The notes beneath the pieces were generated by a model. The model made no database searches. It saw only the letters and a list, made by a program, of their open reading frames with translations, and was not told the DNA's origin. Below, one piece after another: positions 1 to 7,870 of a DNA stretch of 12,030 nucleotides; positions within the stretch are counted from its first letter, which is position 1; each line of letters starts with the position of its first letter. The translations under genes and the position numbers were made by a program. Source of the stretch: Elusimicrobiota bacterium (GTDB lineage: Bacteria > Elusimicrobiota > Elusimicrobia > UBA1565 > UBA9628); the NCBI GenBank assembly GCA_028871595.1, contig JAGWMT010000079.1:1-12030 (forward strand). The letters run 5' to 3'.

Positions 1-22
1 CGATTCGGCCGGGAGAGGGCCC

Positions 23-58
23 AGTCCCCGTCGGGTCCTTCGTCCGGGGAACTTTTTT
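23..58 (+). terminator. Possible intrinsic terminator of an upstream gene
   Basis: The arms AGTCCCCG (23-30) and CGGGGAACT (45-53) pair as eight base pairs with one bulged A, around a 14-base loop. A run of T residues follows up to base 58. This is the shape of a rho-independent terminator on the plus strand, and it would end a gene lying left of the window before the helicase gene starts at 81. The loop is long and the upstream gene is not visible, so the call is tentative. The remaining bases 59-80 hold no other recognisable signal apart from TAAGAT at 72-77. Confidence 0.35.
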
Positions 59-80
59 GGGGGTCGCTTCGTAAGATGAT

Positions 81-2240
81 ATGGATATTCTGTGGACGTC
101 GGCGGGCGCGACCGCCGCGGCCGTGCGAAGCGCGGCGCGCGAGGAGCGCGGCGAGGCGGCGCGTTCTTGGGCCCGCTGGACCCTCACGCTTGAGGAGGAG
201 CCCGTGCCCTTGGCCGGCGTCCGCGCCTTGGCGCTGCGCTTGCTGACGCGGGGGGCCTTGGTTCCGACCGCTCCGGAACTGGAGACCGCGCTGCGGGCCG
301 TGTTCGCCGCGCGCGCTCCGGCGGCGGCGGCGGTCGTTCATCGCCTGCAGTGCGCGGCGCTGGCGGCGTCGCCGACGGGGCGGCCCGCGCGGCTGGAGTG
401 CGATCTGGCGCGGACGGGGGCGTGGAGTTCGGAGGAGTCCGACTGGCTGGCGGAGGCGGCGCGGCGCGATCTGGCGGCGTTGCTCGGGGACCTCTGGCGA
501 CTGCGCGGAGAGGAGCCCGGCGAGGAGGACGGCCCCTTGTTCGTCTCTTGGACCGGCGGATTTCGGAAAGGCCGCGCGGGGGTGTGGATCGGGGAGGACC
601 GCGGCGGCGTCGAGGTTCCGGGCGCATGGTCGCCGCCGTCGGAGTTCGTCCGGGATGACGCCGTCCTGGCCTCCTTGGCGCGGCGGCTCCTCGGCGTTCC
701 GGAGCTGCGCCCGGGCCAGGCCGACGGAACGGCCGCGCTGATGTCCGGCCGCGACCTGTCGCTGGCTTTGCCGACCGGGGCGGGGAAGTCCTTGGTGTAC
801 CAGTTGTCCGCTCTGTTGTCGCCCGGCACCGCGCTCATCGTCGCGCCCCTGCGCGCGCTGCTCCGCGATCAGGCGCGGCGGCTGGCGGAGGCGGGCGTGG
901 ATCGCGTCGGCCTGCTGGTCGGCGACGATCCGGAGACGACGCGGCGCGGCCTGGCGGATCTGGCGGCGGGGCGCCTGATCCTGGCGCTGGCGGCGCCGGA
1001 ACGCTTGGACGGATTTTCATTCCGACGGGCGTTGCGCGGCGCGGCGGAAGGGAGCGGGATTTCGTTCGTGGCGGTGGACGAGGCGCACTGCGCCGCCCGC
1101 CGCGGCCACGACTGGCGCCCGGCGTACCGCGCGCTCGGCGCGCGCCTGCGCGACTGGACGTCCGCGCCCGGCCGCGTTCCGGCCTTGGCGGCTCTCTCGG
1201 GGAGCGTCACGAGCGGCGCGCTCGCCGAAGCGGAGCGGGTGCTGGGCCTCGATTCTCCGGTGCGCGTCCGGGCGGGGCAGCCGCGGCGCAATCTGGAATT
1301 CCGCGTGTGGCCCGGAGGCGGGCGCGATCATCACGCGCGCCTGCGCGAGCTTCTCACGCGGCGCCTGCCGGACGGGCGCTTCGGTCCGGGAATCGTCTTC
1401 TGCCCGCGAGTGGACGGGCCGTTGGGCGCGGCGGACGTCGCGGAGGAGTTGATCTGGTCGGAGGGAATCGACGCCGCGGTGTACACCGGCCGGCCTCCGG
1501 CCGGCGCGGCGGCCGACGGTTGGGCGGCGGTCAAAAGCCGGGCGGCGCGGGAATTCTTGACGGGACGGCGCGGGCTGCTGTGCGCGACGCGCGCGTTCGG
1601 GCTGGGCGTGGACCGCGGGGACGTGCGCTTCACCGTCCACCTCGGCCTCCCGGCCTCGTTGGAGGAGTTCTATCAGCAGGCCGGGCGGGCGGGGCGAGAC
1701 GGCGCTCCGGCCCAATGCTGGATCATTCTCCAGATCGCGTCCGCGCGCCGGGCGCGCCGCTGGGCGGCCGCGCCGTTGGAGGAGATTCGCGCAGAACTGT
1801 CGGGGCTGCGCGAAGCCGAGCGGGACGACGTGTCCAGGGCGTATTCGTTCCACGCCGCCGCGTTTCCCGGGGAAGCGACCGAGAGACGCGACGCCGAACT
1901 GGCGCTGATGTCCCTCGGAGATCCGTCGCTTCCGGGCGATTTGGACGTCGGTCTGCGCGGGCAGGATCCGGAGGCCTTGACCCGCGCGCTTCTTCGTTTC
2001 GAGGAGATCGGCGCGCTGGAGCTGTCGGCACGGACCAGTCGAGGCTGGCGAATCAGACGGACGGGCGGCTGGGAGAGGAAGGCGGCGCTGGCCGCCGCGT
2101 TCGAGCGGATCGGCCGCGATTACCGCGCGGTGGAGCCGGCGCGACGCGCGTCCTTGGCGGAACTCGTCGCGCTGGCGGCGGCGGCTGACGCGGGGCCGGC
2201 CTTGGCCGCCCGGCTGGCGGGCTCTACGGCGCGGGCTTGA
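81..2240 (+). CDS. Divergent RecQ-like superfamily 2 DNA helicase
   Basis: This 719-residue protein is probably an ATP-driven 3'-5' DNA helicase acting in the cytoplasm on repair or recombination intermediates. Visible motifs in order are motif 0 LRPGQ (209-213), Walker A LPTGAGKS (230-237), DEAH (333-336), a RecQ-type loop ending HDWRPAY (343-349), motif V AFGLGVDRGDVRFTVH (505-520) and motif VI QQAGRAGRDG (532-541). About 200 residues precede motif 0, an extension absent from E. coli RecQ, and I recognise no domain in it. The tail after motif VI lacks the four-cysteine zinc site. Residues about 630-665 could be a winged helix, and no HRDC domain is evident. Motif III reads LSGSVT instead of the usual LTATA. 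The tryptophan of the aromatic-rich loop is replaced by arginine (R341). ATG at 81 has no clear Shine-Dalgarno. The gene overlaps the convergent reductase gene by 17 bases. The helicase family is certain, orthology to RecQ is not. Confidence 0.9.
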   Translation: MDILWTSAGATAAAVRSAAREERGEAARSWARWTLTLEEEPVPLAGVRALALRLLTRGALVPTAPELETALRAVFAARAPAAAAVVHRLQCAALAASPTGRPARLECDLARTGAWSSEESDWLAEAARRDLAALLGDLWRLRGEEPGEEDGPLFVSWTGGFRKGRAGVWIGEDRGGVEVPGAWSPPSEFVRDDAVLASLARRLLGVPELRPGQADGTAALMSGRDLSLALPTGAGKSLVYQLSALLSPGTALIVAPLRALLRDQARRLAEAGVDRVGLLVGDDPETTRRGLADLAAGRLILALAAPERLDGFSFRRALRGAAEGSGISFVAVDEAHCAARRGHDWRPAYRALGARLRDWTSAPGRVPALAALSGSVTSGALAEAERVLGLDSPVRVRAGQPRRNLEFRVWPGGGRDHHARLRELLTRRLPDGRFGPGIVFCPRVDGPLGAADVAEELIWSEGIDAAVYTGRPPAGAAADGWAAVKSRAAREFLTGRRGLLCATRAFGLGVDRGDVRFTVHLGLPASLEEFYQQAGRAGRDGAPAQCWIILQIASARRARRWAAAPLEEIRAELSGLREAERDDVSRAYSFHAAAFPGEATERRDAELALMSLGDPSLPGDLDVGLRGQDPEALTRALLRFEEIGALELSARTSRGWRIRRTGGWERKAALAAAFERIGRDYRAVEPARRASLAELVALAAAADAGPALAARLAGSTARA

Positions 2241-3615
2241 GCGCGGCCAGCATGTCGGCGACGCGCGTGAACTTCTCGCGGATCTTCCCGTGCCGGGCGC
2301 CGTTGTCGAGCTCGGCCTTGTCGAGCGTCTTCCACTGCGCGAGGGTGACCGGCGCGGCGCCTTTCGCGGCCAAGAGCGCGGGCGTCGAGTCCGGGGACGT
2401 ATCGACGGCGCGGGCCGGAAGCTTCCCGTCCTTGAGGTCGGCCAGCATCGCCTGCACGGTCAGGACCGAATCGGCGCGGTTGGTGCCGATCAGGCCCGAC
2501 GGGCCCCGTTTCGCCCAGCCGACGACGTACTCGCCCGGCACGGCCGCCCCCGCGGCGGTGACGCGGCCGGCGTCGTTGGAGATATGTCCCGACTTCTCAT
2601 CGAAAGGGACGCCGGGGATCGGGACGCCGCGGTAGCCGACGGAACGCAGGACCAGCCCGACCGGGATCGTCTCGAGCGCGCCGGTCCCGACGGATTTGAC
2701 TCCGCCCTTTCCGTCTGAGATCAGCTTGTTTTTCTCCAGGCGGAGCGCCTTCACGCGTCCGTCCTCGCCGATCAGTTCCACGGGGGAGACGCAGAAGCGC
2801 AGGCGGACCTTTCGGCCCTTCGCGCCTTCGCCCAGTGCCGCGTGCTTCTGGACGTACTCGACCTTCTTGCGGACGTTGGCGTCCTTGAGCTCGTCCTGGG
2901 ACACCGCGTCCACGGCGGCCTCGGCCGGATCCACCACCAGATCGGCCGTGGGCAGCTCCCCGATCTCCTCGATCTCGGCGGGGGAGTAGGCGGCCTCGGC
3001 CGGGCCGCGGCGGCCGAGCAGCCAGATGGTCTTGATCCGGTTCGCGCGCAGCGCCCCCAGCGCGTGGTCGGCGATGTCGGTTTTGGCCAAGTCGTCCGGG
3101 GAGCAGGCGAGCAGGCGGGTGACGTCCATGGCCACGTTGCCGATGCCGATGACGGCGGCGGCGGAGCACGACAGGTCGAATTCGTGGTCTTGATGGTCGG
3201 GATGGGCGTTGTACCAGCCCACGAACTCGGTGGCGGAATGGGAGCCGTTCAGCTCCTCTCCCGGGATGCCCATGTGTCGGTCGCTCTCGCAGCCGACCGC
3301 GTAGACGATCTGGTCGTAGCGGGCGCGGAGTTCGTCCACGCTCAGATCGCGGCCCAGCTTCACGTTCCCGAAGAAGCGCACGCGCGGATCCAGCGCCACC
3401 TTCTCATAGACCGCGATCACGGCCTTGATCTTCTGGTGGTCGGGCGCGACGCCGCCGCGCACCAGGCCGTACGGGGTCGGGAGCCGGTCGAAGACGTCCA
3501 CGCGCACCTGGAGCCCGGGAGCCTTGAGCAGGGCGTCGGCGGCGTAAAATCCGGACGGTCCGGAGCCGACGATCGCGACGCGCAGCGGTCTGTCGGCGGT
3601 TCCCGGGGTGTTCAT
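2224..3615 (-). CDS. fprA: Ferredoxin/adrenodoxin-type NADP+ reductase (FprA family)
   Basis: This flavoprotein moves electrons between NADPH and a ferredoxin through FAD. The 463 residues match the usual size of the adrenodoxin-reductase/FprA family. The FAD site is GSGPSGFYAADALL (17-30), followed by the family signature PTPYGLVRGGVAPDHQKIK (46-64). The NADPH Rossmann site is GIGNVAMD (157-164). Two arginines in LLGRRGPAE (199-207) would bind the 2'-phosphate. GWAKRGPSGLIGTNRADS (367-384) is the C-terminal FAD-contacting signature. The frame is open further upstream, but similarity begins just after the ATG at 3615, which has AGGA eight bases before it; a second ATG at 3624 overlaps that site. 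No ferredoxin gene lies nearby, so the partner is unknown. The gene is alone on its strand and diverges from the sugar epimerase gene across 82 bases. Glutamate synthase small subunits share the fold but lack the PTPYGLVRGGVAPDH signature. Confidence 0.95.
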   Translation of the reverse strand: MNTPGTADRPLRVAIVGSGPSGFYAADALLKAPGLQVRVDVFDRLPTPYGLVRGGVAPDHQKIKAVIAVYEKVALDPRVRFFGNVKLGRDLSVDELRARYDQIVYAVGCESDRHMGIPGEELNGSHSATEFVGWYNAHPDHQDHEFDLSCSAAAVIGIGNVAMDVTRLLACSPDDLAKTDIADHALGALRANRIKTIWLLGRRGPAEAAYSPAEIEEIGELPTADLVVDPAEAAVDAVSQDELKDANVRKKVEYVQKHAALGEGAKGRKVRLRFCVSPVELIGEDGRVKALRLEKNKLISDGKGGVKSVGTGALETIPVGLVLRSVGYRGVPIPGVPFDEKSGHISNDAGRVTAAGAAVPGEYVVGWAKRGPSGLIGTNRADSVLTVQAMLADLKDGKLPARAVDTSPDSTPALLAAKGAAPVTLAQWKTLDKAELDNGARHGKIREKFTRVADMLAALKPAP

Positions 3616-3622
3616 GCGGCCC

Positions 3623-3631
3623 ATCCTAGCA
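3623..3631 (-). promoter_or_regulatory. Extended -10 element before the reductase gene
   Basis: Read on the minus strand, the sequence is TGCTAGGAT: an extended -10 (TGn) followed by TAGGAT, which keeps the T, A, A and T of TATAAT. Seven bases separate it from the ATG at 3615, so transcription would start one base before or at the start codon. No -35 match is visible 17 bases upstream. The same bases also supply an AGGA that could act as a Shine-Dalgarno if transcription starts further up, so both readings remain possible. Confidence 0.4.
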
Positions 3632-3682
3632 AAAACCGCGCGCGACGGCGGCGCGCGGGAGATGGCTCCGTTCCGGGGACTG

Positions 3683-3691
3683 TTGTACAAT
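3683..3691 (+). promoter_or_regulatory. -10 element TACAAT, six bases before the sugar epimerase start
   Basis: TACAAT (3686-3691) matches TATAAT at five of six positions and is followed by six bases and then ATG at 3698. The predicted first transcribed base is the A of the start codon, so the mRNA would be leaderless. It forms part of the perfect palindrome TTGTACAA (3683-3690), so the opposite strand carries TACAAC, which could drive divergent transcription toward the reductase gene. The -35 region is poor (TGGCTC at 3663-3668). No Shine-Dalgarno precedes the gene. Confidence 0.5.
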
Positions 3692-3697
3692 CCCCGC

Positions 3698-4882
3698 ATG
3701 GAATCGTCGACGCCGTTTCCGGCGCCCGAAGAGAGCATCGCCCGCGCGCGGCGCTGGCTGTCCGCGGACGTCTTTCCGCTGTGGCTGAGCCGCGGCGTCG
3801 AACCGGGCGACGGCGGCTTCGTCGAGGCGCTGTCGCCGGCGGGCGCGCCCTTGAGCCTTTCGCGGCGGGCGATGGTCCAGGCCCGTCAGATCTTCTCGCT
3901 CCGGACGGGCCGGGACATGGGCTGCCTGCCCGCGGCCGAAGCCGAGACGGCGATCGCGCGCGCCGGCGCGTTCCTGGCGGACCGCTACGCGCTGCCCTCC
4001 GGCGCCTTCGCCTACGCGCTCGGAGTCGACGGGCGGCCGACGGCGGAGCGGGTGGATCTCTACACCCAGGCCTTCGCGCTGTTCGGGCTGGCCAACGCGT
4101 ACGCCGTCACCCGAGACGAGAAGTTGAAGACGCGCGCCGTCGCCTTGGCCGAGTACGTGCGCCGGGAACGGCGCGCCCCCGGCGGCGGATACACGGAGTT
4201 CGAGGACGGCCGCGCGGTTCTGCGCTCCAATCCGCACATGCATCTGTTCGAGGCGGCGCTGGAGTGGATGAAGGTCGCGCCGGACGCGCGCTGGGCGGAG
4301 CTGGCCGGGGAAATACTGACGCTGTGCCTCGACCGCTTCGTCGATCCGGAGACCAAGGCCCTGGGCGAGATCTTCTCCGACGACGGGGCGTTGGTTCGCA
4401 CCGGCGGTAAATTCTTCTTCGAGCCCGGCCATCAGTACGAGTGGGCCTGGCTGATGATTCTTTATGAAGAGCTGACCGGCCGCGATCTTTCCGCCGTTCG
4501 GGAAGGCCTGTTTTCGGCCGCGGAACGCCATGGGATCGATCCCGCGGGCTACGCCTTGGACGAGATCTGGAGCGACGGAACGCCGAAAAAGCGCTCCGCC
4601 CGTTTCTGGCCTCAGACCGAGCGCATCAAGGCCGCGGTTCGGTCGGCAGCGCTCGCTCCGGCCGCGCGCCAAGCCGAGTTCGACCGCGCCGCCGATCAGG
4701 GCGTCGCCGCGCTGTTCACCTTTCTGCGGACCCCGACCCCGGGCCTTTGGTGGGACACCCGGTTGGAGACGGGGGATTTCCGTCAGGACCCCGCGAAGGC
4801 CAGCTCCCTGTACCACATCATCAACGCCTTCTCCGAGTACGCCGCCTACCGCGTCGTCAGCCGGCCAAAAGGCGCGCGATAA
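3698..4882 (+). CDS. AGE-family sugar epimerase/isomerase (N-acylglucosamine 2-epimerase fold)
   Basis: This 394-residue cytoplasmic protein has the length and motifs of the (alpha/alpha)6-barrel AGE family. The family includes N-acylglucosamine 2-epimerases, mannose/aldose isomerases (YihS-like) and cellobiose 2-epimerase. Visible signatures are MVQARQIFS near residue 59, VDLYTQAFALFGLANAY near 118, NPHMHLFEAALEWM near 178, FEPGHQYEWAWL near 240, WPQTERIKAA near 302 and SSLYHIINAFSEY near 373. The histidines in the NPHMH and EPGHQYEW motifs are the family's catalytic pair. The frame is open from 3608, but the ATG at 3698 follows a good -10 by six bases and gives the normal family N-terminus. 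The gene is monocistronic and its last 26 bases overlap the convergent GT2 gene. The exact substrate cannot be read from the sequence. The neighbouring nucleotide-sugar genes suggest, but do not prove, a role in sugar supply for surface glycans. Confidence 0.9.
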   Translation: MESSTPFPAPEESIARARRWLSADVFPLWLSRGVEPGDGGFVEALSPAGAPLSLSRRAMVQARQIFSLRTGRDMGCLPAAEAETAIARAGAFLADRYALPSGAFAYALGVDGRPTAERVDLYTQAFALFGLANAYAVTRDEKLKTRAVALAEYVRRERRAPGGGYTEFEDGRAVLRSNPHMHLFEAALEWMKVAPDARWAELAGEILTLCLDRFVDPETKALGEIFSDDGALVRTGGKFFFEPGHQYEWAWLMILYEELTGRDLSAVREGLFSAAERHGIDPAGYALDEIWSDGTPKKRSARFWPQTERIKAAVRSAALAPAARQAEFDRAADQGVAALFTFLRTPTPGLWWDTRLETGDFRQDPAKASSLYHIINAFSEYAAYRVVSRPKGAR

Positions 4883-5551
4883 GCGCGACGTGGCGCGACA
4901 ACTCGCGCCAGCGCCGGAGCTTCGACGTTCCGGCGACGCGGGTTTCGAGCGCGGCGGGGACTTCGGCCACGCGCCAATCCGACAAGAGGGCGCGCGCCGC
5001 GATCTCCGCGTTGATCTCGAAACCCTCGGCGGTCAAGGGCAGTTCGCGCAGGCGCGCCGCCCGGTAAAGGCGGAACACCGGCGTGTACGCGGTGAGGCGC
5101 AGTCCGAACAGGCCGCGGTACAGCGCGTTCATCATCAGGCTGGGAAGGCGGCGCGGCCACGGCACGGAGGCCATATCGCCGGCGCGGAGATACGGTGAAC
5201 CGGCGACCAGGTCCGCGTCCTTCCCGGCGTCCAGCATGGCCTTGAGGGTCTCCGGGCGAAAGGTGAGGTCGGCGTCGAGCGTCGTGATCCACTCCCCGCG
5301 CGCGGCGGCGAACCCGGCGCGCAGCGCCCCGCCCAGGCCGCGGTTAACCGGCAGGCTCACGACGGAGACCTCGGGACGCGCCGCCTTCAGCGCGGCGGCC
5401 GCGGCCGCCGTGCCGTCGGTGGAGCCGTCGTCCACGAGAATCGCTTCCCAGGAGACTCCCAAGGCATCCAGGGCCGGAAACAGCTCGCGCGGGTAGCGGG
5501 GAAGGTTGCCTTCCTCGTTATGACAGGGGACGACGACGGACAGGGCGGGCT

Positions 5552-5555
<4 letters not shown>
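4857..5555 (-). CDS. Glycosyltransferase family 2, dolichyl/polyprenyl-phosphate mannose synthase-like
   Basis: This 232-residue GT-A enzyme would transfer a sugar from a nucleotide donor, probably to a polyprenyl phosphate at the inner membrane face. From the proposed start it shows [13 protein letters not shown] (6-18), [11 protein letters not shown] (39-49), [17 protein letters not shown] (71-87) and the metal-binding DAD (94-96). Later come a VAGSPY motif, a FRLYR motif, [12 protein letters not shown] and a GTSKL motif; this order is typical of DPM1-like enzymes. There are no transmembrane segments, unlike GtrB/ArnC relatives. Start choice is unusual. The only ATG, GTG or TTG codon in this frame upstream of the first beta strand is a GTG at 5780, deep inside the preceding gene. 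A CTG at 5555 overlaps the preceding TGA stop (CTGA) and gives a normal N-terminus. It is the third gene of the UDP-xylose operon, so UDP-xylose or UDP-glucuronate is a plausible donor by inference. It overlaps the convergent epimerase gene by 26 bases. Confidence 0.9.
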
Positions 5556-6480
<925 letters not shown>

Positions 6481-6484
<4 letters not shown>

Positions 6485-7800
6485 GGACGCCCGACCCCGG
6501 CGTAGTCGAAGCCGAGCTTCCGGGCGGTCTCGGGGTCGAACACGTTGCGCCCGTCGAGCAGGACGGCCGTGCGCATCAGGCGCTTGGCGCGCTTGAGGTC
6601 CAGATCCTTGAAGCGGGGCCATTCGGTGACCACGGCCAGGGCGTCGGCCCCCTTCAGCGCTTCGTACTCGTCCTTGGCGAACTTCACCCGGGCGAACTCG
6701 GGAAGGGCCTTGGCCCTTTCCATCGCGATGGGGTCGTAGGCGCGGACCTTCACGCCGTGGCTCTGCAGCTGCGCGACGACGTCGATGGAAGGGGCGAAGC
6801 GCATGTCGTCGGTGTTGGGCTTGAAGGCCAGGCCGAGGAGGGCCACGGTCTTGCCCTCCAGGTTCCAGAGCTTCTCCTCGATCTTGCGGGCGATCCAGCC
6901 CTTCTGATGCTCGTTGATCTCCTTGACCGATTTCAGGAGATGGAAGTCGTAGCCCTTCTGCTTGCTGATCCAGTAGAAGGCCTCGAGGTCCTTCGGGAAG
7001 CAGAAGCCGCCGAAGCCGATGCCCGCGTTGAGGAACATGGGGCCGATGCGCCGGTCCAGGCCCATGCCCTGCGCCACCAAGCGCACGTCGGCGCCGACCT
7101 TCTCGCACAGCGCGGCGACGGCGTTGATGTAGGAGATCTTCGTGGCCAGGAACGAGTTCGAGGCGTGCTTGATGAGCTCCGCGCTCTTGACGTCGGTGAC
7201 CAGCACGGTCGTCTTGAGCGGGGCGTAAACGTCGCGCATCACGGCCTCGGCGCGCTTGGACGACACGCCCAGGACGACGCGGTCCGGGTGCAGGAAATCC
7301 TTCACCGCCGAGCCCTCGCTGAGGAACTCGGGGTTCGAGACCACGTCGTAGGCCGTCCCGGACTTGTTGAAGCGCTGGATCGTGCGCGAGACCCACTCCC
7401 CGGTCTCCACGGGGACCGTGGACTTGTCCACGATCACGGTATAGGAGTCGATGTGCTTGGCGACGGTCTCGGCGACGCCTTCGACGGCGGACAGGTCCGC
7501 GGAGCCGTCGGCGCGCGGGGGCGTGCCCACCGCGATGAACACGACGGCGGCGCGGCGGCCCTTGAACTTCAATCCTTCCTGGACGGAGCCCGCGAACGAC
7601 AGGCGCTTGGACTTCACGACGCGGCGGAACAGCTCGTCCAAGCCCGGCTCGTGGATCGGGACCTTTCCGGCTTTCAGGGACTTCAGCTTCTTGGGGTCCG
7701 AGTCCACGCAGACGACGCGGTGGCCGATGTCGGCCAGGCACGCTCCGGTGACCAGGCCCACGTAGCCGGCGCCGACGACGCAGAGGTCGAGTGATTTCAT
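6481..7800 (-). CDS. ugd: UDP-glucose 6-dehydrogenase
   Basis: This 439-residue enzyme oxidises UDP-glucose twice with NAD+ to give UDP-glucuronate. The N-terminal Rossmann site is [12 protein letters not shown] (8-19), with VDSD (32-35) at the adenosine-ribose contact. The active-site region shows [10 protein letters not shown] (127-136), [10 protein letters not shown] (156-165) and [17 protein letters not shown] (211-227). [11 protein letters not shown] (262-272) carries the catalytic Cys267. The UDP-binding C-terminal domain begins around [14 protein letters not shown] (321-334). Length and motifs are those of bacterial Ugd/TuaD/AlgD, and the FGGFCFPKD form fits the UDP-glucose enzyme better than GDP-mannose dehydrogenase. 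ATG at 7800 gives the standard [12 protein letters not shown] start; ATG at 7836 and TTG at 7842 are in frame but add residues not seen in the family. No good Shine-Dalgarno precedes it. It is the first gene of the operon that continues with UXS and GT2, and it diverges from another sugar dehydrogenase gene. Confidence 0.95.
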
Positions 7801-7835
7801 CGCGAGGGCCGCATTTTTCCATATATCAGCGGGCA

Positions 7836-7864
7836 TGGACAAGTCCGAACGATTCCTTTATACT
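7836..7864 (+). promoter_or_regulatory. Sigma-70-type promoter with a start point at the GTG of the dehydrogenase gene
   Basis: TGGACA (7836-7841, five of six matches to TTGACA) and TATACT (7859-7864, five of six matches to TATAAT) are separated by the ideal 17 bases. Six bases further on lies GTG at 7871, so the predicted first transcribed base is the G of that codon and the mRNA would be leaderless. The promoter overlaps an in-frame ATG at 7835, which therefore would not be transcribed. This is the best promoter match in the window. Confidence 0.65.
7857..7862 (-). promoter_or_regulatory. Candidate minus-strand -10 for the UDP-xylose operon
   Basis: On the minus strand the sequence reads TATAAA, five of six matches to TATAAT. 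It shares its TATA core with the plus-strand TATACT at 7859-7864. The -35 zone has only TTGTTC at 16-base spacing (7879-7884). Transcription would start near 7850, leaving about 50 bases of leader before ATG 7800. A second candidate is the extended -10 TGATATATG (7820-7828), which would leave about 13 bases. Which one is used cannot be decided from the sequence. Confidence 0.35.
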
Positions 7865-7870
7865 TCCGCC

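Noticed and set aside
81..2240. Assignment of the helicase as DpdF of a 7-deazapurine DNA modification (dpd) system.
   Set aside because: The DEAHC...GHDWRPAY loop and the motif V/VI region read as RecQ, and no other dpd gene is present in the window.
2842..4410. A 522-residue plus-strand open frame antisense to the reductase and running into the epimerase gene.
   Set aside because: GC-rich DNA leaves long accidental open frames. This one has no domain-like pattern and conflicts with two well-supported genes.
7835..7870. ATG at 7835 as the start of the WbpA-type dehydrogenase.
   Set aside because: It lies on top of the -35 hexamer of a strong promoter whose predicted start point is 7871. 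The extra 12 residues do not look like the family. TATATC seven bases before it leaves a small chance it is used.
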